Of a stretch of 64,000 nucleotides of DNA, positions 54,968 through 64,000 are shown piece after piece. This stretch comes from Dipteris shenzhenensis. Its lineage: Eukaryota; Polypodiophyta; Polypodiopsida; Gleicheniales. The stretch is taken from assembly GCA_047967505.1 (NCBI GenBank), contig CM106541.1; one strand, written 5' to 3'. Under the pieces are notes generated by a model. The model ran no database searches, had not been told where the DNA came from, and was given only the letters and a program-made list of their open reading frames with translations. The position numbers and the translations under genes are program-made. Numbering within the stretch: the stretch's first letter is position 1; each line of letters starts with the position of its first letter.

Positions 54968-55480
54968 TAGATATTAATCACTTTCTCTAAAGTAAAAAGA
55001 AGAAAAAATAAATTGGAAAAACCTCACTCACGTAAAATAACATGCATCCCAAAATTGTTCAGATTAAGGGATACTATGGCCTTGGACCTATGAGATCTCC
55101 ATTTGATGTGACTTTTCCAAGCTCTTTTTCTCCTCCTCAAAAGAACTATCAATGAATTGCTCATGATTACAAGAACACATAGTGCTACAATGACATAATA
55201 ATTTTATAGGATTTAAGAGAAGTTGAAATCTTTTTTGGTACTTTTTTAGAGCTTTTCTAGCACTATTTGATTACTTTTTAGAACTCTTTGAGCAAGGTTT
55301 GGCCATGATAGTTTAGCATTTTTTTGCACTTTTTTGGACATGGACATAATGGTGCCATGGGAGAAATTAGTAAGGCACGTCTTGAATTGCTGTCTGGTGA
55401 GCTAGTCATAAAATTGTGAAGCACATATTATGGGATGGATTTTAAAAAGTGATCTATAAGCTTCCTCGGTTGGGTGTGTC

Positions 55481-55512
55481 TGATCCTTCAACATCAACAT
55501 GTTGAAGGATCA
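55481..55512. repeat. perfect 14-bp inverted repeat
   Basis: TGATCCTTCAACAT (55481-55494), loop CAAC, ATGTTGAAGGATCA (55499-55512). A related half-site, GATCCTTCAAAGGCAACATGTG, follows at about 55526, so the motif is partly triplicated. Confidence 0.8.
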
Positions 55513-55653
55513 AACACATGATGAGGATCCTTCAAAGGCAACATGTGGATGGATTTAACCACAAGTGATTTATCAGCTTGTCTTCCCTTGTAAACTTGAC
55601 CTATTCGCATCTCGACCTATTAATTAATTAATGCAATCACCCACCCTGCCCTT

Positions 55654-55740
55654 CTATTTTGCATTAACCTAAGCTATCAACCTCATTAATCTATGCACCC
55701 TCCTATTTTGCATTAACCTAAGCTATTGACCTCATTAATA
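55654..55740 (+). repeat. 49-bp tandem duplication
   Basis: CTATTTTGCATTAACCTAAG and the following AGCTATYRACCTCATTAATNTRTGC occur twice at a 49-bp period (55654 and 55703), differing at a few bases. Confidence 0.8.
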
Positions 55741-56204
55741 TGTGCTCTCGCCTTCGCCTGCGATCCCCTTCCCTTCGCATGCAATCTCCCTGTTGCGCCT
55801 CTTCCCCTCCCTTTTTCTCTCAGCACTCCCTCTCTCCCTTCTCTCCTCCCAGTCCTCTCTCGTTCCCCTACCTTCCATCTCTCCCCCTTCCTCTTGGGAG
55901 GCTTTCACAACCCACCTTTTCTCCCTACAATCTATCCCTCCCCTCCTCCTTTTATACTCCAGGGTGGATGTGGAGTCTTCTAAAAGCAGCCGGCACCATT
56001 GCCATTTGTTCATCGCTAAGGAGGTGCGCTCGGCTTCTCCGAGTTCTGTAAAAATTAATTGTGCCACCCCACTTACATTAATCGAGCCACCCCACCTTAC
56101 ATTAATTGACTTCTCTTATGTTAATTTTTGTTCCACTGCCCCCACCATCGAACTAATTAATTAAAATGGCCCAAATTCAATCTAGGGGTCCCTATTTTGT
56201 TTGG

Positions 56205-56333
56205 ATAGACATGTCGCTTTACCTTCACTATCCCATGTTTGCATTCAATAGACATGTTGCTTTATCTTCATTATCTCATGTTTGCATTTAATAGACATGT
56301 TGCTTCACTTTCACTCTCCTATGTTTACATTTT
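56205..56333 (+). repeat. 43-bp tandem repeat, three copies
   Basis: Each unit starts ATAGACATGTYGCTT and ends ATGTTTRCATT; starts at 56205, 56248 and 56291. The copies differ at several sites each. Confidence 0.85.
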
Positions 56334-56443
56334 CATGAATGCATTTAATGGAGTGCCACTCAAAGTCTCCCTTTGGACAGCACTCGCTCTCACATAGACC
56401 TTAGGCTACCAAACTTGGTCTCCCTTGCAACATATGACAAGGA

Positions 56444-56610
56444 TGTGGGGATTAAAGGTCATTGTGCCTTAACCCCAGTTATGTACATAATACTTAACAT
56501 ATGTATATATGCATGACATAAAAGATAAGGGTGGTTCAACAGCCACAAATCTGTGTGTTCCTCTTAGGCTCTCACTGTCTCTTGTTTTTCGCTTCTGTTG
56601 TGTACTCACA
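56444..56610 (+). repeat. 5' LTR of the third Copia-B copy
   Basis: Begins TGTGGGGATTAAAGGTCATT and ends GTGTACTCACA, the family LTR in forward orientation with many substitutions relative to Copia-B. Confidence 0.8.
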
Positions 56611-56612
56611 AC

Positions 56613-56624
56613 TGGTATCAGATC
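56613..56624 (+). promoter_or_regulatory. primer binding site of the third Copia-B copy
   Basis: TGGTATCAGATC, one mismatch to the initiator-Met site, two bases after the LTR. Confidence 0.75.
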
Positions 56625-57984
56625 CATTATCATGTGGCTAGGGCCTTCTCTACTGCTCCTCTTCATTCTAAAAGACTGAGAGGGCTATTTTTTGAACCTT
56701 TGGTTTTGGTGTTTCAAAAGAAAAAATATGTTTCCTTTGCTTCAGTGAGGATATCTCTGTTCCTTTTCGACAACAACAACTAATAGTCCAGAATGACTTG
56801 AAGAGGCAACCATTGCCTGCTTTTGCTATCCCATTGCACTTAGAGGGTTTGAAAAACCTTAATTCTTGATATTGGATCATTTAATTGGAAAAACAATTCA
56901 TTTTCTCTACCTCAACATTTTTCATCTCGTGTGTTGGAACTTGAGTATGAGGCAACCAAACGTAGATCTTCCAGTTCCTGTGGACTCAAGAGGTCTTAAA
57001 ACCTCTATGTTGCTCATAATTTGCATTCCAGTGGTGTTTACAAATAGATCTGTTTGCTAAAACATTTTTTGGTCCGTGTGTTGGACCCAATGATTGGGAT
57101 CACGATTTCCAAAACTGCATGTTTCATTGGCCCAAAAACCCCTATCTATCAGTTCTTATGTGATCCCGTGGAGATTTGAAAAAGTTATGTCTCTCTAAGA
57201 CACCAAATCGTCTTCTTTTTCTCTGTGTCAAAAAATCATTCAAAGGTTTAATTACAAGTCAATTGCAAGGCTTGACTGGCTTTTACTCCCTTATCGCATA
57301 AGATTTTGAAGTTGTGACAGAAAGGAGAAATGTATAGATTGCCTCACTGAGTCCGGATATGTAGTAACATTCATGTTTTAAGGCATCTCTTGCTTTATTT
57401 TGCAGCATCGATCATTGCTATAAGACTGTGATTTTGGGCATACCTTCTATAGATCACCCTGGTTGCAGTTTGAGCCATGTGCGCTCATTTGTAGTTTGCA
57501 TTGGGTCGTAGTGGATGCTTTACAGGTCATTTGGATTCATTACGGTTTTTATTGGATGTGGTGATAGGCACAGATTGCCTTGTGGGATGCTATTTTTATG
57601 GATGCTTTGCACATGGATGCTATTTTATGCTGAGGGACAGCTTTGACACATTGCATTTGATGCACTGTGCAGTTGATGCACTGATAGTGCTATGCTCTCT
57701 TGGATGAGATATTGTTGATGCATATGCCCATGAATGGTGTTTATGCTTGAGGCATTTGGCACTTATTGGCATTTGGACTGCCATTGCAGTTGGCATTTTC
57801 TTTTGGGCCAGATTTGCTCATATGGATGCATAGTATATGCATATGAGTTAGTTGCATTTTGATGCTTTGAGCTTTGAGTTTTGGTGATATTGCACTCTAT
57901 TGTGGTATACACATTTGGGTGCACCTGGTATTTGGTGTGATTCTGTCTTGCAGGCACTAACATTTGGGATTTTGCTTTATTTCA
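56625..57984 (+). other. leader of the third Copia-B copy
   Basis: About 1.36 kb with text complementary to the Copia-B leader (for example the TGGACTCAAGAGGTC and TTGGGTCCAATGATTGG relatives), no coding frame. Confidence 0.7.
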
Positions 57985-58568
57985 TGGCATCCTCTTCCAT
58001 GTCTCAAAAGGAGTATTTTAGCATTGAAAAGTTTGATTGGACAAGCTTTTCTTTGTGGAAAGAACAGATAAGGGATGTGCTTATTCAAAAGAAGCAGGTT
58101 AAACCCTTGGAAGGGATTGTAGCTAAGGCTGTAGCTATGTCTACGGATGATTGGGATGAGTTGGATGCATTAGCAAAGTCTACTGTTAGACTTCATCTTG
58201 CAGAGTTAGTTTATTTCACAGTAGTAAATGAGAAGAATACGGAAGATTTGTGGAAGAAATTATGTGCCACTTATGGTTATTCAAAAGAAGCAAGTTAAAC
58301 CCTTGGAAGGGATTGTAGCTAAGGCTGTAGCTATGTCTGCGGATGATTGGGACGAGTTGGATGCATTAGCAAAGTCTACTGTTAGACTTCATCTTGCAGA
58401 GTCAGTTTATTTCATAGTAGTAAATGAGAAGAATACGGAAGATTTGTGAAAGAAATTATGTGCCACTTATGAGAAGGAAACTGCCTCTAATAAATTTTAC
58501 CTCATGAAGAGGTTGTTTGAGCTGCAGTTGAAGGAAGGGGTCACCATTGCTTCTCACTTGAATGAATT
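57985..58568 (+). pseudogene. gag of the third Copia-B copy with 196-bp tandem duplication
   Basis: Starts MASSSMSQKEYFSIEKFDW, then FSLWKEQIRDVLIQKKQVKP. The block from IQKKQVKPLEGIVAKAVAMS to DLWKKLCATYG is repeated: the copies begin at 58083 and 58279, a 196-bp period. Because 196 is not a multiple of three, the second copy is read in another phase, and a stop follows in both. A TGA within the second DLW-KK block replaces a Trp. The frame that resumes (58504 onward, MKRLFELQLKEGVTIASHLN) runs into the gypsy segment. Confidence 0.8.
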
Positions 58569-58876
58569 GAACCCTCTTCCTCGTTCTAATGATTTGATAG
58601 ACCGTTTGGCTGGAGCAAAGTACTTCACTAAGATTGATTTGCATATGGGTTATCTCCAAATCCGTATCTATGCTAAACACATAGATAGAACTACTTTCTG
58701 AACTAGGTATGGCTACTACGAGTTTCTCGTATTAAATTTTGGCTTGACCAATGCTCCTACTACCTTCCAGCAAATGATGAACGATTTGTTTCAAGATTAT
58801 TTGGGCAAATTCATTATCGTGTTCTTAGATGACATCTTGGTCTATAGCCAAATGCTAGAGGATCACATTGGACACC
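58569..58876 (+). pseudogene. gypsy reverse-transcriptase segment fused into copia gag
   Basis: Immediately after copia gag text (IASHLNEL), the same open frame continues as PLPRSNDLIDRLAGAKYFTK, IDLHMGYLQIRI and, past one stop, YGYYEFLVLNFGLTNAPTTF and IIVFLDDILVYSQ. These are the canonical Ty3/gypsy reverse-transcriptase fingers and palm, with FLDD as the catalytic box. The similar Gypsy-1 is more distant, so the source was a different gypsy lineage. Copia gag resumes beyond Copia-C at about 61494. The domain is partial. Confidence 0.85.
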
Positions 58877-58881
58877 TCCTC

Positions 58882-59211
58882 TGTTGAGATATGGTGCCAT
58901 GTGCACATAATTAGAGGCTAGGGTATGGTATAGGAATGTATTAAAGTAGCTACCCTAGGATGTGGACTACATGATGTGAGGATGTGGATCAAGGACATCC
59001 ACAAGGAGAGATGTGGATCAGAGGATCCCATAAGTGTTGACTATTCTAAAGGCCCTCTCTATATAAGAAGCCTATCTTGTATTGTTGAATAGAGATAAAC
59101 ATTTTTTATCTCCCTCTCATGTCTTATGTAGTGTGCTTTGAGCCTCCTTAGTTCTTCCGCTGATCTTGTGTGCACTAGGCTAAGTGGTGATCATATATTG
59201 GATCTTTCACA
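58882..59211 (+). repeat. Copia-C 5' LTR
   Basis: Starts TGTTGAGATATGGTGCCATG (the same first eight bases as the Copia-A LTR) and ends GGATCTTTCACA. A TATATAAG box (near 59061) is the likely promoter. Confidence 0.9.
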
Positions 59212-59223
59212 TGGTATCAAAGC
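59212..59223 (+). promoter_or_regulatory. Copia-C primer binding site
   Basis: TGGTATCAAAGC, directly after the LTR, with the same A-for-G change as in Copia-A. Confidence 0.85.
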
Positions 59224-60448
59224 ATAGGTTTCCCACAAGCCTAGGTAGTTTAGAGTGAGTGGCACACTCCTAGCTTGATGTTAGGGAGAGTTTGTGAGAT
59301 TATGTCCATGAGATTTTGAGAGTCCATTAAGAGAGAGAGACCCCTACTTTGAGAGATTTTGCACTCTCTTAGAAATAGAGTTAAGGAGACTAAACTCTTT
59401 GCAAGTTTTCTCTCAGTAGTCTATAGTTCTATTGGGAGAGAGAGTCGTATGTTAGACTACTTAAAGTAGCTTCAACAAAGGCTTCATCGATGAATGACCC
59501 AACCAATGTGCTCACAAAGAGGATCTCAAATTCATCACATGCACCGTCTGCAACCAGATCGCCACCCACCTCTCCTTCATGGGGAGGCTATACTTGTGGC
59601 CTTTGTAGCTACTTGCTTGGGGTACCCCTCATAGCTAGTGGAAAGATGGAACCTGTGAAGCAGAAACAAGACGAGGTCGCTCCTAAGCAGCTATACGAGG
59701 GCTCTCGAATCCATCAGCTTCTAGTGACACATCTACATCGCCACAGCTTTCTCTATAAGCCCGTCTTCTCTCCAGCCACTACTCATCCTCTACACCAGCA
59801 TTTTCAACATCCTGCTATCAACAATCTCCTACCAACAGCACTCCAGCCCCCATCTATGCCTCTCTAGCACCTGCTCCATCATACGGCTCCTACAATGCCT
59901 TCTCACGGAGTGCAGCAACACTCAAAAGGTCATGGGTTACTCCACCGACGGACTCCACATGCAAGCTCCATCTGCCAATGCAATCCACCAACAAACCCGC
60001 GACTGCCAGGACTCTACAATGCCTCTACTCCAACAACCCCCGAATTCATAGACCGTCCTTTGCAAGCCATCATCCGCTGCAGCAGAGTATGTGGTTAAGT
60101 TAGTGGGGTTAGGTTCAGTTGCTTGGATCATGGTTAAGTTTTCTTTTGCCTTGGGTTAACGTAGTTGAGTTAAAAGATTACCACGTGGTATAGTGCCACC
60201 TAAGCACACATTCCCTTACTAAGCACAACTTGTAAGCTGCATGTGAACAGCCTGTGCCACATCATTAAGGTCCACTCCTTCATAAAACTTCGACAAGCCA
60301 TACTTCCAATTCAAGAAGAATTTGCACATGCTCCAAAAAGAAAAAGTGATCATCTTTTTGAGCTCTATGCACCTGTCAAGTTAGAATCGTTGTTAGCAAT
60401 TAGACACTATCAGATTTGAAAGTTTATTCAACTGGTAAGACCTTTGCA
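59224..60448 (+). other. Copia-C leader
   Basis: About 1.2 kb without a coherent product, although a 125-codon frame opens at 59490 (Ser/Pro/His-rich, no domain). The segment 60315-60385 (AAGAATTTG, GCTCCAAAAAG, GAGCTCTATG) matches the Copia-A leader near 35800-35865. Confidence 0.65.
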
Positions 60449-61012
60449 ATGGCGATACACACCCCAACTGTTGAGACGTTCACTGGGGAAGGATTTCACA
60501 CCTACTCTTAGCTCTTGATGCATCAAAATCTTTGGAAGATTGTAAAAGAAGACATACCCACTGCACAAAATGATGCCTGGAAGGAAAAAGATGAAGTAGC
60601 ACTTGGGTCCAAACATAATTCATCATATCGACTCCAAGGATCATGCCAAAGATACATGGGATGAGTTGAACATAATGTTTGAAGAATCTCCCAGATCCAA
60701 AGTTTTGAGGAATGTCTATCCTCTCTTCTTGAAAACAAAAGAGAGTTGAAGGCATCAACATCGTCATCTACATCAACACACAACAACAATAATGAAGAAT
60801 AAGCATTGTTCAGTAAAACATCAACTAAGTGTTACCATTGCATAAGGATGGGTCACTATCAAAGTGACTGCACACTAAAGAACAAACCAAAGTGTCACCA
60901 TTGCAAGAAGATGGGACACAAGGAAGAAGATTGCAGAGTGAAGAACCAGCAGGTCAACTACGTGGAGTCATTGTCAAGCCAAGAGCAAAATGACAAGAAC
61001 AACATGTATTGA
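60449..61012 (+). pseudogene. Copia-C gag with two intact zinc knuckles
   Basis: ATG at 60449 gives MAIHTPTVETFTGEGFHTYS then a stop. In other phases the gag helices follow: HQNLWKIVKEDIPTA and IIHHIDSKDHAKDTWDELNI. An open frame at 60806-61010 holds KCYHCIRMGHYQSDCTLKNK and, 19 residues on, CHHCKKMGHKEEDC, two consecutive CX2CX4HX4C knuckles with all ligands, ending DKNNMY. Only the knuckle region is uninterrupted. RNA packaging would be its function. Confidence 0.75.
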
Positions 61013-61164
61013 GAAGCAACAACCTTTCCACCTTTAGCCTATATTCTTGTAATCAAACCTGACCACCTGAGAGTAGCCATGTAAGCACCCGGGGGAGGAT
61101 TTGATCTTATAACTCACATCTGACCACTTTGCAGTAGCCAATGGATCATGGCACTAAGGGGAGG

Positions 61165-61490
61165 TGTTGAGATATGGTGCCATGTGCACATAATTAGAGG
61201 CTAAGGTATGGTATAGGAACGTATTAAAGTAGCCACCCTAGGATGTGTACATGATGTGAGGATGTGGATAAGGACATCCACAAGGAGAGATTTTGATCAT
61301 ATGATCCCACAAGTGTTGACTATTCTAAAGGCTCTCTCTATATAAGAAGCCTATCTTGTATTGTTGAATAGAGATAACTATTTTCTATCTCCCTCTCATG
61401 TCTTATATAGTGTGCTTTGAGCCTCCTTAGTTCTTATGCTAATCTTATGTGCACTAGGCTTAGTGGCGATCATATATTGGATCTTTCACA
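61165..61490 (+). repeat. Copia-C 3' LTR
   Basis: 326 bp, matches the 5' LTR throughout with about twenty substitutions and small indels; followed by the TCCTC duplication. Confidence 0.9.
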
Positions 61491-61493
61491 TCC

Positions 61494-62586
61494 TCAGCTA
61501 GCTTTATGCTTAGAAGCTAAATTTTGAGATGGAGAAAAAGGCAATATTTCTTTTATATTCATTGCCACCTTCATGGGGATACCTTTTGCATAACTATTAG
61601 CAACTTTGCACTTGGCAGAGTGCTGAAGTTTGATGATGTTGCGAGTAGCTTGTCGGCCGAGGAGATTAGATGGAAGGATGCAGCCTTAAATGTGCAAAGG
61701 GGTAGATCACAGTCCAGGGGGAAGTTCCAAGAAACAGGGAAGTGTCGTAGCAATCCAGGGCATAGAACATGAAGTGTTATCATTGTGGCGAGAAGGGCCA
61801 CATGAAAAAGGATTGCTACAAGTTGAAAAGAGAGCAAAAGGATAAGAAAAGGAATGCAAATGAGGGTGCAAATAAGAATGAAGAGAGTCCAAGGGAGGAC
61901 AAAGGAAAAGTGAAGATAGGGGAGATCAATGCAATCACTGATGATAGTGACAATGACGTTCTCTTCATGTCTAGTCTACCTGCAAAGTTGCTTACCACTT
62001 CAAATGATGCATATTCCCATGATTGATTTTGGATTCTGGTGCTTCATTCCATGTTACTCCCCATAGGAAATGGTTCTCCACTTATCACAGTGGAGAGATG
62101 CATCTAGGAAATAACTATGCATGTGACATAGTGGGAGCAGGTGACATAAAGTTTTCTTTTGCAAATGGGTCTACATTTGTTTCGAAAAATGTGAGACATG
62201 TGCCTAAGCTAACCAAGAGTCTCATTTCAACGGGTCAGCTAGATGGTTTTCAGATCATCTTTGGATTTCATAGTTGGAAAATTCAAAAAGGCTCTATGGT
62301 TTTGGCAAGGGGTGCCAAGTGTGGGGCATTGTAACCCTTACATGTATCAGGGGTGTCTCATCATGTTGTAGCAATAACCGAGCAGCCAAGTACTTCTTTG
62401 TGGCATTGCCAGTTGGGACACATGAGCCAGAATGGAATGAAACTCTTATGCCATTTGGGTTATGTACCGCATTTGAGTTTTTGTCACTTTGAATTTTGTG
62501 AGGACTGTCTTTATGCGAAGCAGACTAAATCAACCCATAAAAGGAGGGTAAAGAAAAGATCGCAAAGCTTGATTTGGTGCATTTAG
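61494..62586 (+). pseudogene. gag C-terminus, protease and integrase start of the third Copia-B copy
   Basis: Begins with gag text in which two codons that are Gln in the expected family sequence read TAG (61497 and 61509). It continues KLNFEMEKKAIFLL, then after phase shifts VLKFDDVASSLSAEEI and a complete zinc knuckle CYHCGEKGHMKKDC (61775). Protease: WILDSGASFHVTPHRKWFST with DSGA (about 62027). Pre-integrase zinc region: LWHCQLGHMSQNGMKLL and FCEDCLYAK, ending near 62586. Homology ends about 62618. Confidence 0.8.
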
Positions 62587-62618
62587 ATGTATGTGGTCCC
62601 ATGCCTATATGGTCATTA

Positions 62619-64000
62619 GAGACACATTTGGCAAAGTCTTTGCTTGGGACTCTTGTCATGTTTTGTGTAAGGTGGACAAAGAGAAAAGCTTTCACACCTC
62701 TTGAAAATGTCCAATTGTAGGAATGATCTCAAATATAGTGGTTGCTAAGAGTCACCCAATAGAATTAACGTCTGATGTCAACAAGATACTAAGATGGAAT
62801 CTTGCTCTCCCTAGAGAAACGAGAAGTTTCATCTCCAACATTAGATGTGCATTGAATCATTAAGAAGGATTGTGTTATATGCCGTAGGTTGGTAAGGAAC
62901 TAGTATTCTTTAGGTAACTATAGCCAATGGATTGAAGCTTGACTATTGTGGTCCTGAGAGACTAAAGCACTTGGCTCCAACTTGTGGGTTTTACGGGTCT
63001 ATAGACACTATCGATTGTTTAGTAAGAAATTAAAAAAAAGAAACGCTTTGAGGACTCGCAAGATCCATTAGGCTTCGCCAAGGTTCTATAGTTATTTGCA
63101 TGCTCTCACACTGACTGGAAAGCCACTACCTTTTTTTTTTTTAAACTATAAATTAAAACCGAAAGGTAAATTGGCATTAATTTTCCTTGCAAGATTTACG
63201 AATGATACCTGCAAAGTTTTGATGTCAACTTTCTAGGTTTTTTTTTTGCTTTATTTTTATAAACAGATCCAGTAGACGACAATCTCTTCACTGCTGGCAG
63301 GCATAAAGCCGGTTGGGCTAGCATAAAGCCCTTTTAACATGGAAACTTTTTTTTTCTACTTGCAAACCTACTTTTCTAGCAAACGGATTTCTAGATAGCA
63401 TTTTTTTTAAAGGCAACGGGTTTAACAGTTAACAGGCGAATCGGCTTTTCTGGCAAACGGCTCTTGGGATAGTACTTTGTTTTTTTCAGGCAATGTCTTC
63501 AGCAAGAGCAGGCTCATCCTCAACTTCTAAATCTTGCGAGGCACATTCATTTTCAGGATCTCATTGCAAATAAATGGAAGATGCTCAAGAGCCACCACAT
63601 ATCGCCTTAGTTTCGCAAACACGTTGCTAAAAAATCTTGCAAAGCATGCATCTACTTTCCAAGGATTAAAATGCACATGCATGTCACGTACTAATCCAAG
63701 ATCAGAATTTGAGAGTCAATTGAACTAGGGCGCTTGAACGATGATTGTTTACTTATGATAATCTAATGGAGGAATAGATGTGTTGAAGGTTCTCACCTTG
63801 ATTCTTGATTTACAAGATTCTTCTTGACTAAAACAAACACATGAATTTGCTAGTGCCTTACTCACTCACAAACAAACATGCGAGAGCGACCGAAAAGCTT
63901 GAAGTGACTTGAAGACTTGTAGCTGGAGGAAGCCAAGGCAATCATTATAGGTAGAGCTCAAGCATGGAGGGAGAGTGGAGCCCTCGAATTGATTTATAGC
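62619..64000. other. spacer without recognised gene
   Basis: Nothing beyond the truncated copia element is recognised. T-rich runs occur at 63131, 63239 and 63347, and the phrase GCATAAAGCC is repeated at 63301 and 63321. A short frame at 63534-63728 has no domain. Confidence 0.5.

Larger units (their letters stand above)
54968..56443. other. spacer with small repeats
   Basis: No gene. A pyrimidine-rich stretch at 55740-55960 (CTCTC, CCTCC) opens meaningless frames in several phases. It also holds a perfect hairpin (55481-55512), a 49-bp duplication (55654) and a 43-bp triplication (56205). Confidence 0.5.
58882..61490 (+). mobile_element. Copia-C: complete gag-only LTR retrotransposon
   Basis: A 2,609-bp element with LTRs of 330 and 326 bp, TG...CA ends, a primer site, a polypurine tract (AAGGGGAGG, 61156-61164) and TCCTC on both sides (58877-58881 and 61491-61495). 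The interior has only a broken gag with two zinc knuckles. Its LTRs differ at about twenty sites by eye, so it is older than Copia-A or Copia-B. It is non-autonomous. Confidence 0.9.
56444..62618 (+). mobile_element. Copia-B third copy: plus strand, 3'-truncated, chimeric gag, split by Copia-C
   Basis: 5' LTR (167 bp), near-perfect primer site, leader, gag, protease and start of integrase of the Copia-B family. The gag carries a 196-bp tandem duplication and an inserted gypsy reverse-transcriptase segment. Copia-C interrupts at 58882-61490. Homology to Copia-B stops at about 62618 (after CCATGCCTATATGGTCATTA), so the rest of integrase, reverse transcriptase, RNase H and the 3' LTR are lacking. 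Confidence 0.8.

Overview
The window looks like nuclear DNA from a land plant with a large, repeat-rich genome. The case rests on plant-type Ty1/copia elements primed by initiator-Met tRNA (primer sites matching TGGTATCAGAGC), Ty3/gypsy elements, two L1-type LINEs whose first ORF resembles DUF4283 plus zinc knuckle, and AT-rich spacers. I see no intact host gene, rRNA, tRNA gene or CRISPR array. I cannot name the species. Almost everything recognisable is retrotransposon, mostly nested, and nearly every reading frame is broken by stops or frameshifts.

Layout. 1-9.3 kb: AT-rich spacer with a possible MITE (1796-2053), an old copia relic (2310-3225), a 29-bp tandem array (4095-4210) and a recurring hairpin (7581, 8161). 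9.3-11.7 kb: front half of a LINE (ORF1 and endonuclease, no reverse transcriptase). 11.7-18.95 kb: plus-strand gypsy relic (Gypsy-2) in which the central gag block (14211-18600) is inverted; a gag-only copia-type element (Copia-D, 15245-17807) lies inside the inverted block. 18954-24892: Copia-B, minus strand, almost identical 171-bp LTRs, 5-bp target duplication. 25.35-26.4 kb: decayed SWIM-zinc-finger gene of unknown function. 26.5-28.9 kb: pieces of copia elements, including a tandem gag duplication.

31478-51166 is one minus-strand gypsy element (Gypsy-1) about 5.6 kb long, expanded by two insertions: Copia-A (33818-40583, plus strand, 257-bp LTRs with one difference, duplication CCCAG) and LINE-2 (40926-48182, plus strand, 16-bp duplication, poly-A tail). 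51.9-54.7 kb: the 3' end of a second Copia-A copy carrying an internally deleted Copia-B copy. 56.4-62.6 kb: a third Copia-B family copy (plus strand, 3'-truncated). Its gag has a 196-bp tandem duplication and a gypsy reverse-transcriptase segment spliced into the frame, and it is split by Copia-C (58882-61490), a gag-only element with two intact CCHC knuckles.

The elements relate to one another as donors and parasites. Copia-A and Copia-B have nearly identical LTRs but badly broken coding regions, so they were probably copied in trans. Copia-C shares Copia-A's variant primer site, LTR start and leader segments, so a Copia-A-like enzyme supply is its likely helper. The most informative structures are the frame-restoring inversion in Gypsy-2, the copia/gypsy chimera, the two gag-only elements, and the overlapping ORF1 stop / ORF2 start seen in both LINEs.
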